A stretch of DNA of 22,279 bases from Candidatus Hodarchaeota archaeon. GTDB lineage: Archaea; Asgardarchaeota; Heimdallarchaeia; Hodarchaeales; Hodarchaeaceae. The first letter of the stretch is position 1. Every line of letters begins with the position of its first letter. The notes beneath the pieces are model-generated. The model made no database searches. It was not told the origin of the DNA and was given only the letters and a program-made list of their open reading frames with translations. Positions 1 to 6,917 of the stretch are shown here, piece by piece. The stretch spans positions 1-22,279 of the forward strand of contig JAEOSR010000170.1 of NCBI GenBank assembly GCA_016840285.1. The letters run 5' to 3'. Made by a program: the position numbers and the translations under genes.

Positions 1-3000
1 CTAGAAAATCATCATTTAGATTTCTATACAATTGATTCCATGTGTTTGCCGTCCAGCTGTTGTGGAACCAGAAGTAGGTGGTTGTTGTAGAATTTGACTT
101 TGAATAGTAACCTGCCCACATATAAACTAAATACACGTTTGTTCCACCAGTGTATGACTTAAAGGTAAGAGTAATATGAGCTCCAGCCCATGTTGTTCCG
201 TAGGATCCTAATCCTGTTGGATAGATCCATACATCAATCATGGGATCGGAGGTAAGGGGGAGATTATAAAGCAAATCTTGCTTTAATCCACGATTTGGGA
301 CACTTGGCCAACTACATGCTGCAAAGTAAGCTGAATATGTTCCATCGTTCACAGGGGAATTAACACGACTCACAGATCCTTCTGTTACTGTCCAATCTGA
401 CCCAAACGGATCTTCAAAGGATGGATTTTGAAGACAAGAGATGATTGGAGCGGTTGTATCTTCCACTGAAACCCAACACTCATTAATTGCCTTATTCCCA
501 CTTACATCACTGAAAACTATTGTGAAATTATATGCACCAACCGAAAGTCCATTTATTTCCTCTCTCATCAATACTCCACTGCTCCAGCTACTACTATTGA
601 TGATGACGCCATTTCGGTATAGTATGTAACTATCTGGGTCGAGATCCACAGCAGTCCAGCTTAAAAAATTACCAAATGACCCTAATTCATACGCTTGATC
701 ACCTGGAGTAGCAGTAATAACTGGGAGTGTTGTATCTTCCACTGAAACCCAAACCTCATCTGTTGCTGTATTTCCACTTCCGTCTACAAACACTATAGTG
801 AAATTATACACTCCAATAGCAAGTCCATCAATACCCTCTGTTACCGAAACTCCACTATTCCAGCTACTACTATAGATTTCATCGTCATTCCGATAAACTG
901 TATAAGTATCAGGATTTGTATCAACTGCTTTCCACACTAAACTTCCACTAGATCCAAACTGTAACGTTAAGTCCTCTGTTGTTTCTACAATAGTTGGTGA
1001 ACTATCCATAAAAAGTAGATCAATATTATCTGCGTAAAAATCTCCTGGACTATAATTTGAAAAATGGTAAATTATTTGCATTCTTGTTATCCCATAGCTG
1101 CTTGCTTGTTCGGTCGCAAAAGCTGTCAAAAAATCGTCATAAACGTATCTAAATAGCAGATTCCACTCGTTAACTGTCCATGTGGCTGATACATTTATAT
1201 TTTGAGGCGAAGTTCCAACATTACCAGCCCACCAATATAAAACTGATCTTACCTCACTACTGTCATATTTTGTGAAAGTCACCCGTATTCCAGCATAAGG
1301 CCATGTTGAACCAGTATTCGTTGTTGAACTTGGATTAATATAAGCCCATAAATAACAGCTAGGAGTCAAAGGGAATTTATTTAAGGGGAAATTTTGCTCA
1401 ACTCCTCTATTATAAGGAGAACTTAACTTTTCGTCCATAAAAAGGCTTTGTGATCCATCAGCAACAACTGTTGCTGAAACTGTTGGAGCACTATAGCCGT
1501 CTATTACAGTCCAGTTTGTCATCCCTTCTTCGAAGCCTGTGTTTTTTGTTATGGACTGAAACAATCCAACAGAGTCAAAATAAAACCATCCTGGTTGGTT
1601 ATTTGAGTAATGAGTATAAAACATAATTCGTGATACCTTAAAACTCTCTATTCCTATTGAACCAAAGCTGTCTGCAAAGTCAAGTCTCAGGTCGCGATAT
1701 AACAAATTCCATTGGTTAGCGATCCAATTAGGTTGTTGTTGATAGAGAAGAATGTAACTTAAAGTGGTCTTATTATTTGTTTTATCTTCCAAGGAACCGC
1801 ACCAAGTATAGTAAATTGACCTTGTTTCTGAATCACTTTGAAATGTTACGACGACACCAGCCCAATTCCAAGTACCCCCCTTGTATCCAACGAATTCTGG
1901 TCTGATCCATGCGTGTAAGTATAAAGAGCTGTTTAGATCAACTAGTTCATTAATATCTTGCGTTATTGAGCACACATATCCACCAGAGGCAGTTGATCTT
2001 GGGACATAGACGCCGTGATTTGATCTATGAGCCGATGTTGATGAGATTTGAGCTTCATCAATTACCCAACCGTCAAGAGTACCTTCCTCGAAGAATCCAT
2101 TAGTTATTATGTTCCCATCTTTTGCTCCTGGAAGACTTGTGATGGAAAATGCATCTACATAAAACGAAGGTGGAGCTCCAGATGAATAATGGTTAGAAAT
2201 AGTGATTTTATAAAGATAATAATCACTGATATCTGGGAAACTGGGATTAGCTTCAAAATCAGCAGTTATATTGCGGAAAAGGAGGTTCCATGAATTTGCT
2301 GTCCAAGTATTGTGAAACCAGTAAATTGTATGCGATGTAGAATTACTTACTCCAGTATATCCAGCCCAAGCGTACTCTAGGGACTTTTCTGCGTTCCCAG
2401 GTGTAAATGACCTGAAGCTTATCCTGATGTACGCTCGGGCATTTGGACCCCCGTAATATCCCAATCCAGAAGGATATACCCAACAATTTATTACAGGAGA
2501 GACAACCAAAGGTACAGATGTTGTTAAGTTTTGTTCTAAAGTTATATTAGGATCGTCAGGCCAGCTTGGAGCTTTAAAATAGGCTGAATATGTCTCATGT
2601 TTGGTTTGGGAAGTGGATTGAGTTACGGATCCTTCTGTGGCAATCCAATTGGATCCAAAAGAATTTTCAAAGGAGGGATTTTCTAGATATGATGCTACAC
2701 TAACTCCATCAGTTGGTTTAATAGATGATTTTGGTAGTCGATTTTGCTCTAAAATAACACTCTCTCCCGTCATATCCTCTTGAACATGTAATGAATTCGT
2801 TTGAGGATTTGATAGTTTGCCAAGTGATCCACTATGCAAACCTAAATTCGAATATACGCTTCCAGAAGATTCAGTGGACAATTTTATATCTGATGCTAAT
2901 CTTGATATCTTAACTGAATTAGATTGAGAGGTAGAGTGATCTTCTTTTATTCCAATAGCTGGACTTAAAACTAATATAATAAATATAAAAATGACCGTTA

Positions 3001-3052
3001 TTCGTATATAACAAAATTTCTCTTTTAAAACTTGATTTTTGTTTAAAGTCAT
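1..3052 (-). CDS. Large secreted multidomain surface protein, 3' end beyond the left edge
   Basis: The minus frame is open from an ATG at 3052 to base 1, about 1017 codons without a stop. The ATG has a strong Shine-Dalgarno GGAGGT (3059-3064) six bases upstream. The N-terminus is charged, with a hydrophobic export segment at about residues 15-33. Four modules of about 180-190 residues follow, beginning near residues 121, 316, 502 and 866. Each starts with an NPSFE/NGFFEEG/NTGFEEG-type motif and carries a conserved W(T/N)xxxWNxL(Y/F)R segment, as in secreted carbohydrate-binding-like jelly-roll domains. Between modules three and four are two Ig/HYR-like repeats of 92 residues (about 681-865) with VYRN/LYRN and YNFTIVF motifs. 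The last module is cut by the edge. It probably acts as an adhesin, glycan-binding or S-layer-associated protein. The fold assignment rests on sequence pattern only, and no catalytic motif was seen. Confidence 0.8.
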   Translation of the reverse strand, partial: MTLNKNQVLKEKFCYIRITVIFIFIILVLSPAIGIKEDHSTSQSNSVKISRLASDIKLSTESSGSVYSNLGLHSGSLGKLSNPQTNSLHVQEDMTGESVILEQNRLPKSSIKPTDGVSVASYLENPSFENSFGSNWIATEGSVTQSTSQTKHETYSAYFKAPSWPDDPNITLEQNLTTSVPLVVSPVINCWVYPSGLGYYGGPNARAYIRISFRSFTPGNAEKSLEYAWAGYTGVSNSTSHTIYWFHNTWTANSWNLLFRNITADFEANPSFPDISDYYLYKITISNHYSSGAPPSFYVDAFSITSLPGAKDGNIITNGFFEEGTLDGWVIDEAQISSTSAHRSNHGVYVPRSTASGGYVCSITQDINELVDLNSSLYLHAWIRPEFVGYKGGTWNWAGVVVTFQSDSETRSIYYTWCGSLEDKTNNKTTLSYILLYQQQPNWIANQWNLLYRDLRLDFADSFGSIGIESFKVSRIMFYTHYSNNQPGWFYFDSVGLFQSITKNTGFEEGMTNWTVIDGYSAPTVSATVVADGSQSLFMDEKLSSPYNRGVEQNFPLNKFPLTPSCYLWAYINPSSTTNTGSTWPYAGIRVTFTKYDSSEVRSVLYWWAGNVGTSPQNINVSATWTVNEWNLLFRYVYDDFLTAFATEQASSYGITRMQIIYHFSNYSPGDFYADNIDLLFMDSSPTIVETTEDLTLQFGSSGSLVWKAVDTNPDTYTVYRNDDEIYSSSWNSGVSVTEGIDGLAIGVYNFTIVFVDGSGNTATDEVWVSVEDTTLPVITATPGDQAYELGSFGNFLSWTAVDLDPDSYILYRNGVIINSSSWSSGVLMREEINGLSVGAYNFTIVFSDVSGNKAINECWVSVEDTTAPIISCLQNPSFEDPFGSDWTVTEGSVSRVNSPVNDGTYSAYFAACSWPSVPNRGLKQDLLYNLPLTSDPMIDVWIYPTGLGSYGTTWAGAHITLTFKSYTGGTNVYLVYMWAGYYSKSNSTTTTYFWFHNSWTANTWNQLYRNLNDDFL
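453..1010 (-). repeat. Tandem 92-codon Ig-like repeat inside the surface gene
   Basis: Two consecutive modules are encoded at about 736-1010 and 460-735. A 24-base stretch coding for the module junction (WVSVEDTT) is identical at 453-476 and 729-752, exactly 276 bases or 92 codons apart. Further blocks around CCAGCTACTACTAT are also shared. DNA-level identity, not only protein similarity, points to fairly recent duplication or gene conversion. Confidence 0.8.
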
Positions 3053-3165
3053 TGTCTTACCTCCAATTATTAACTCTTAATTAAGTATTCATGAATTATT
3101 AATCATTGGTTTTAGAGTTGCCAAATTAACGTTCTTTAAATGATAATCAAAAATATTTCAAGTGT

Positions 3166-3183
3166 CTTTTATAAGTTTTTTTA
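3166..3183 (-). promoter_or_regulatory. Archaeal BRE/TATA promoter of the surface-protein gene
   Basis: Read on the minus strand, an A-rich run (BRE-like) is followed by CTTATAAAAG (3166-3175). With archaeal spacing, transcription would start near 3140-3145, giving a leader of about 90 bases before the ATG at 3052. Confidence 0.6.
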
Positions 3184-3431
3184 TTTTAAAAACAAAGCTA
3201 AGAAGTCTCCAAATGATGTAAAAGGCCAATTTCTATCAATAAGTGAATTTAACTCATAGAACCTTTCTTTAAATATCGAAATGGAACAATCAAGTCTTGA
3301 TATCACTGTTTATCAAAAAATTATGTTAAGGGGAAACAGCCAGTCCTAATATCATTATATCGATATCAAAATAATTTAACTTTAAGGTGCATTTGAACGA
3401 TCCTTCCATCCAATTGATTTACGATAGATAA

Positions 3432-3548
3432 CCTCTCCTTTCCAGTTTGATCATTTTTTCGGGCCTAGCTATTGTAGTTGCTCTCATCGGATCCATGGTT
3501 TTTATTAAGGGATCTAAACTAAAAATCAAGGTTGTTATAAAAAGATGA
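3432..3548 (+). pseudogene. Possible relic of a membrane-protein C-terminus
   Basis: A short open frame with no start codon follows an in-frame TAA and ends at TGA 3546-3548. It encodes a hydrophobic segment (SSLIIFSGLAIVVALIGS, then MVF) and a basic tail (KGSKLKIKVVIKR). This helix-plus-basic-tail layout matches the C-termini of surface proteins elsewhere in the window. The upstream part of such a gene is absent. It could also be chance. Confidence 0.3.
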
Positions 3549-3578
3549 GCAAAAATAGAGTTTTACTGTAGATACTGA

Positions 3579-4532
3579 CTATAGTTCAGAAAGTATATCT
3601 TTGGAAAATTCTGTCATATATTCAACTTCTTTCTCAAATGGAAACATAAAGATAAAATGAGAAACATCCAATTCAAGATATTGCCTTAGTCGTTGAATTA
3701 TTTCATCTTTTGTACCAATTAACGCTCCTTCAACTCGCTTTGAGTATTCTTCTACTGATATATTCCTTTTAGCTGCTTCTTCTTTAAACATTCCCTGTTT
3801 TTCTTTATTATCCTTGTACAATCTTATCCAAAATCCAGCAGATCTAACTATTTCTTTTGGATCTCTGTTACACTTAATGGCCTGTTCATCAAGGTAATTA
3901 AAAATTGTTTCACAATGCGATGGGGAAAAATCCCAAGCTAAGTTGAATCCATCACCATATTTAGCTGCTGTTCTAATCATTTTCTTCCCCCCCTTATTTG
4001 ATCCAATCCAGATAGGGGGTCGAGGTTTAGTGAAGGGTTTAGGAAAGCATAGGGCATCTTTCAGAGAATAATGCTTTCCGGAGTAAGAAACTCTTTCCTC
4101 TTCTTTCCACATTGTTCGTAAAACTTCAATTCCTTCAATCATTTGTTCAATACGAATGTTTAAGGGATGGTAGTCAATACCATAGGCCTGATATTCCATC
4201 TCTTTCCATCCAGCTCCATAACCACAAATGTACCGTCCATATGATAAATGGTCTAGAGTAGTTATCATCTTCGCGAGGATACTCGGAGTTCGATAAGAAT
4301 TACATAGAACTAAAGATCCGACCTTTAAAGTAGCGTATTTAGTTAGTAGGTATGTCATTAACGTCCAAGCATCAAACGCAGGGACATTAACACTTTCCTC
4401 ATTGAGGAACATGTGATCGGATATCCACAAGGTATCAAAAACAGTTTTCTCACACATGATTGCAATTTCATCAATATTTTCTTTAGTAAATCCGAATTGT
4501 GGCTCGATCTGTACTCCAAACGATAATTTCAT
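3579..4532 (-). CDS. LLM-class (luciferase-like, probably F420-dependent) oxidoreductase
   Basis: The product is about 317 residues, the usual length for luciferase-like monooxygenase/F420-dependent oxidoreductase family members. It shows the SDHMF motif near the N-terminus, the YRTPSILAKMITTLDHLSYG segment, the glycine-rich GYGAGWKEMEYQAYG, and KPRPPIWIGS leading into the central barrel. Proteins of this family use reduced F420 or flavin on substrates that sequence does not reveal. I chose the ATG at 4532 (MKLSFGVQ), which matches typical family starts. A TTG at 4544 would add four residues. The gene stands alone, and a TTATAAAA box at 4590-4597 lies about 60 bases upstream. The substrate is unknown. 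Confidence 0.85.
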   Translation of the reverse strand: MKLSFGVQIEPQFGFTKENIDEIAIMCEKTVFDTLWISDHMFLNEESVNVPAFDAWTLMTYLLTKYATLKVGSLVLCNSYRTPSILAKMITTLDHLSYGRYICGYGAGWKEMEYQAYGIDYHPLNIRIEQMIEGIEVLRTMWKEEERVSYSGKHYSLKDALCFPKPFTKPRPPIWIGSNKGGKKMIRTAAKYGDGFNLAWDFSPSHCETIFNYLDEQAIKCNRDPKEIVRSAGFWIRLYKDNKEKQGMFKEEAAKRNISVEEYSKRVEGALIGTKDEIIQRLRQYLELDVSHFIFMFPFEKEVEYMTEFSKDILSEL

Positions 4533-4589
4533 GAGTAATCCCAAGGTTTAAAGTATTGAAGATAATGATTGTAAGGTTTCAATACCTAA

Positions 4590-4597
4590 TTTTATAA
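4590..4597 (-). promoter_or_regulatory. Probable TATA box for the LLM oxidoreductase gene
   Basis: TTATAAAA on the minus strand, about 58 bases before the ATG at 4532. This would place transcription start near 4565 with a short leader. Confidence 0.4.
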
Positions 4598-4717
4598 TCA
4601 TTGAAGTTGGATTAAACCAGACTATTTACCACATTACTTTACATTTTCCAAAATGACATGATTACTGAAATCCTTAGGATATCGTGTCGAATTGCCAGAC
4701 ATTGAGGAATTTTTTTC

Positions 4718-4870
4718 TCAATTCAGTGGCCAGGAGTGGATCAACGATATTAAGACATGCGAATATTTGCCACGAAGCTGAAGCTCACCATTTAGTCTAC
4801 TGTTGTCATTAACACCCATGAGAATTTCTTGAATTTCCTTCCATCTTCTTTGGCACCTTCCAGCAATATT
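4718..4870 (-). pseudogene. Possible unidentified gene relic
   Basis: A minus frame is open between a TAA (4871-4873) and a TGA (4718-4720). It encodes about 50 residues of protein-like composition (RRWKEIQEILMGVNDNSRLN...GELQLRGKYSHVLISLIHSW). There is no good start. A short stretch with similar character (ERMTKILLEGAKEDGRK) sits in another frame just upstream, as if joined to it by a frameshift. I do not recognise the family. Confidence 0.25.
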
Positions 4871-5024
4871 TTAGTCATTCTTTCACATCTAAATCAAAAA
4901 TTAAATCCACCATGGTAAATATAGCAATTTCTCATTTAAAAGCATTCAAAGTCCTTGCCAGAATCTATTATTTTTTTATGTAATCATGTTTTTCTTATTT
5001 TAAGCGACCTTTTGATGTGATATC

Positions 5025-6671
5025 TTGAAGAGGAGAAGAATCCTAGGAATATTCCTATTTATCTGTTTTCTACCATTAGTAGATTCAGTATCAGCTTGTA
5101 CTATCTTTACTGTAACAGATGAAGAATCAAACTTTTTTTGTGGGAATGAGGATAATAGTGAAGCTTTTCAATGGAGAATCTGGTTTGATCCTGCTACGAA
5201 AGACCGATACGGAAGAGTATTTCTTGGATTCAGAATAGTTAACAATTTAGACGTTCCGATGGCTGGTTTAAATGATCAAGGACTGGCCATAGATTTAAAC
5301 GCGGTTTCTTATACTCCAATAACTATAAGTCCTGAACGAGAGAATTTTTATGGAGCTATTTTTACAGAATGGTTAGCAGATTGCGCCAAGGTATACGAAG
5401 TCAAAGAAAAACTACCAATATATAATTTAATCGATCTAGAAATAAATCCTAATCAAATTCATCTTGCTGATAAAACAGGTGATGCAATGGTGATTGGGGT
5501 AGATTCTGATGGTGAATTGAATACCACAAATATATCAGAAGATTATTTAGTTTCTACTAATTTCAATCTCAATAATAAAGAACAATTAACATGGGAACTA
5601 CAACACAGTGGGAGATATAATACAACTGCAACTAGACTTGAGACAATGTTACAAAATAGCAATCTAAGTGTGGAAGGCTGTCGAGATATTTTAGAAGAAA
5701 CAGCCTTAAACCCTAATTTAGGTTATGGCTATATTGTTGATCTAAAAAAAGGACTGATTTACCTTTATTCTCATGATGATTTTGAACGTACTGCAGTATT
5801 GGATATTCATGAGGAGTTAGCTAAAGGAACTCATTCATATGCTATTGAAACCCTTGTTACACAACAAACTAGTGTCATCAAACCTTATATCTACAACAGT
5901 ATTCTTTTTTCATTGCTGATCATAATTTCTATGATTGGTTTATCTTGTGGAATTTATTTCTTTAACTTGAGGCCTTTATTACACTCTGTACCGATCAAAG
6001 AGGAAATATCTACTGGTCTTAAGTCATTTATTTCTACCAAACTGAGAATATTGCAACCAAAGTCCCGACTTCTTATAGCTAGCATTTTATCTATAATTTC
6101 ATTCCTTTTTCTAAAAACTTTTATCAAAATTGGACCTATCTATGTGAAAGATGACTGGACATCAATAATATACTTTTATTTGACTATACTTCCTGTATTA
6201 GTAATTGGTACTAATTTTCGACCATCAATCGCGTTTATTTTATCCAGCTTAGGAGTAATTATTGATGAATTAACTTTTTGTTTCTTACACGGGTATGGTG
6301 GAGAACTATGGATTCAGCTCATCTTATCATTAAGTTCCCTTGTTGGGGCAGCCGTTATAATCTCTATATTACGGCAAAAGAATACGTTCCTAGCTTTGTT
6401 CTTAGGAGTATTTTGGTATATTATAGGATTTTACATTCCAGCTTATCTCTATTATTGTGAACTGTTTTACTATGATTCTACGGGCTTATTTCTATATATA
6501 ATTGCTCATGCTATAATTTACATTGCATTCATCCCCATCGTTTTTCTCTTCAACAAGGTATTTCAAAGTCTTTCCCAAAACCAAGATCTAGAAACCATAT
6601 TGTTTCTTGATAAATTTACTGGGAAACACGATATCAGTAATCTCAATGCTATGTCAGAAGACAACGAATGA
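5025..6671 (+). CDS. Exported Ntn-hydrolase (choloylglycine/linear-amide hydrolase-like) with C-terminal membrane domain
   Basis: Residues 1-24 form a signal peptide (basic MKRRR, hydrophobic core, ending SVSA), with a cysteine at 25 directly after the likely cleavage site. This suits an N-terminal nucleophile amidase whose Cys becomes residue 1. Family-like landmarks follow: CTIF, GNED (D43), MAGLNDQGLAID (79-90), STN with N179, and R204 in NTTATR. The arginine usually found in the GRNxD motif is missing. Residues about 290-510 hold six or seven membrane helices not found in ordinary choloylglycine hydrolases. The start is TTG at 5025, since an in-frame TGA lies 12 bases upstream. It probably cleaves linear amide bonds outside the membrane. 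The substrate cannot be told. Confidence 0.75.
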   Translation: MKRRRILGIFLFICFLPLVDSVSACTIFTVTDEESNFFCGNEDNSEAFQWRIWFDPATKDRYGRVFLGFRIVNNLDVPMAGLNDQGLAIDLNAVSYTPITISPERENFYGAIFTEWLADCAKVYEVKEKLPIYNLIDLEINPNQIHLADKTGDAMVIGVDSDGELNTTNISEDYLVSTNFNLNNKEQLTWELQHSGRYNTTATRLETMLQNSNLSVEGCRDILEETALNPNLGYGYIVDLKKGLIYLYSHDDFERTAVLDIHEELAKGTHSYAIETLVTQQTSVIKPYIYNSILFSLLIIISMIGLSCGIYFFNLRPLLHSVPIKEEISTGLKSFISTKLRILQPKSRLLIASILSIISFLFLKTFIKIGPIYVKDDWTSIIYFYLTILPVLVIGTNFRPSIAFILSSLGVIIDELTFCFLHGYGGELWIQLILSLSSLVGAAVIISILRQKNTFLALFLGVFWYIIGFYIPAYLYYCELFYYDSTGLFLYIIAHAIIYIAFIPIVFLFNKVFQSLSQNQDLETILFLDKFTGKHDISNLNAMSEDNE

Positions 6672-6725
6672 GCTACACTAAGTTTTCTACTTGTACTCTT
6701 AAGTGAAGGTGAAAATTTTAAAGTT

Positions 6726-6893
6726 AAGACTTTATTAGTGCTGACACGTAATTATCACAAAGCAGGAAAAACAATGAAAATCAATTTAAACAACTCATAT
6801 CGGAAGGAGGGTGCCCAAAATTTAGTACAACTAATGAGTTATCTGGGATATGATGATGTACCTGTTGTTGTAGGAAAAGAAACAACCCTGTAA
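6726..6893 (+). pseudogene. Nucleoside hydrolase relic (N-terminal part)
   Basis: A plus frame ending at TAA 6891-6893 encodes KTLLVLTRNYHKAGKT and then GAQNLVQLMSYLGYDDVPVV and VGKETTL. The GAxNLxxLxxxLGxxDVPVxxGxExxL pattern is that of inosine/uridine-preferring nucleoside hydrolases, roughly residues 30-80 of an enzyme of about 300. The catalytic N-terminal DxDxxxDD motif and everything downstream are absent. An ATG at 6774 would give only 39 residues. The fragment lies in the same frame as the preceding amidase gene, after its stop. Confidence 0.5.
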
Positions 6894-6917
6894 AAATGAG
6901 AGAAGGAAATATGGATA

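Larger units (their letters stand above)
3053..3578. other. Intergenic region, 526 bases
   Basis: It holds the surface-gene leader and promoter at its left end and a possible C-terminal gene relic at 3432-3548 (listed separately). The rest is AT-rich, and I see no intact gene or RNA in it. Confidence 0.6.
4533..5024. other. Intergenic region, about 490 bases
   Basis: It contains the promoter of the LLM gene and a possible decayed minus-strand reading frame at 4718-4870. The last 100 bases before the plus-strand gene are AT-rich and could hold its promoter, but no single box stands out. No tRNA-like cloverleaf was noticed. Confidence 0.5.

Noticed and set aside
441..629. Plus-strand frame of 62 codons
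   Set aside because: Lies antisense within the long surface-protein frame, which has clear repeats and a signal peptide.
4533..5024. tRNA or small RNA gene in the gap
   Set aside because: No T-loop-like GTTCGAATC or paired cloverleaf arms were found on either strand.
6278..6460. Plus-strand frame of 60 codons inside the amidase/membrane gene
   Set aside because: Shadow of the hydrophobic coding region in another frame; no start signal or domain.
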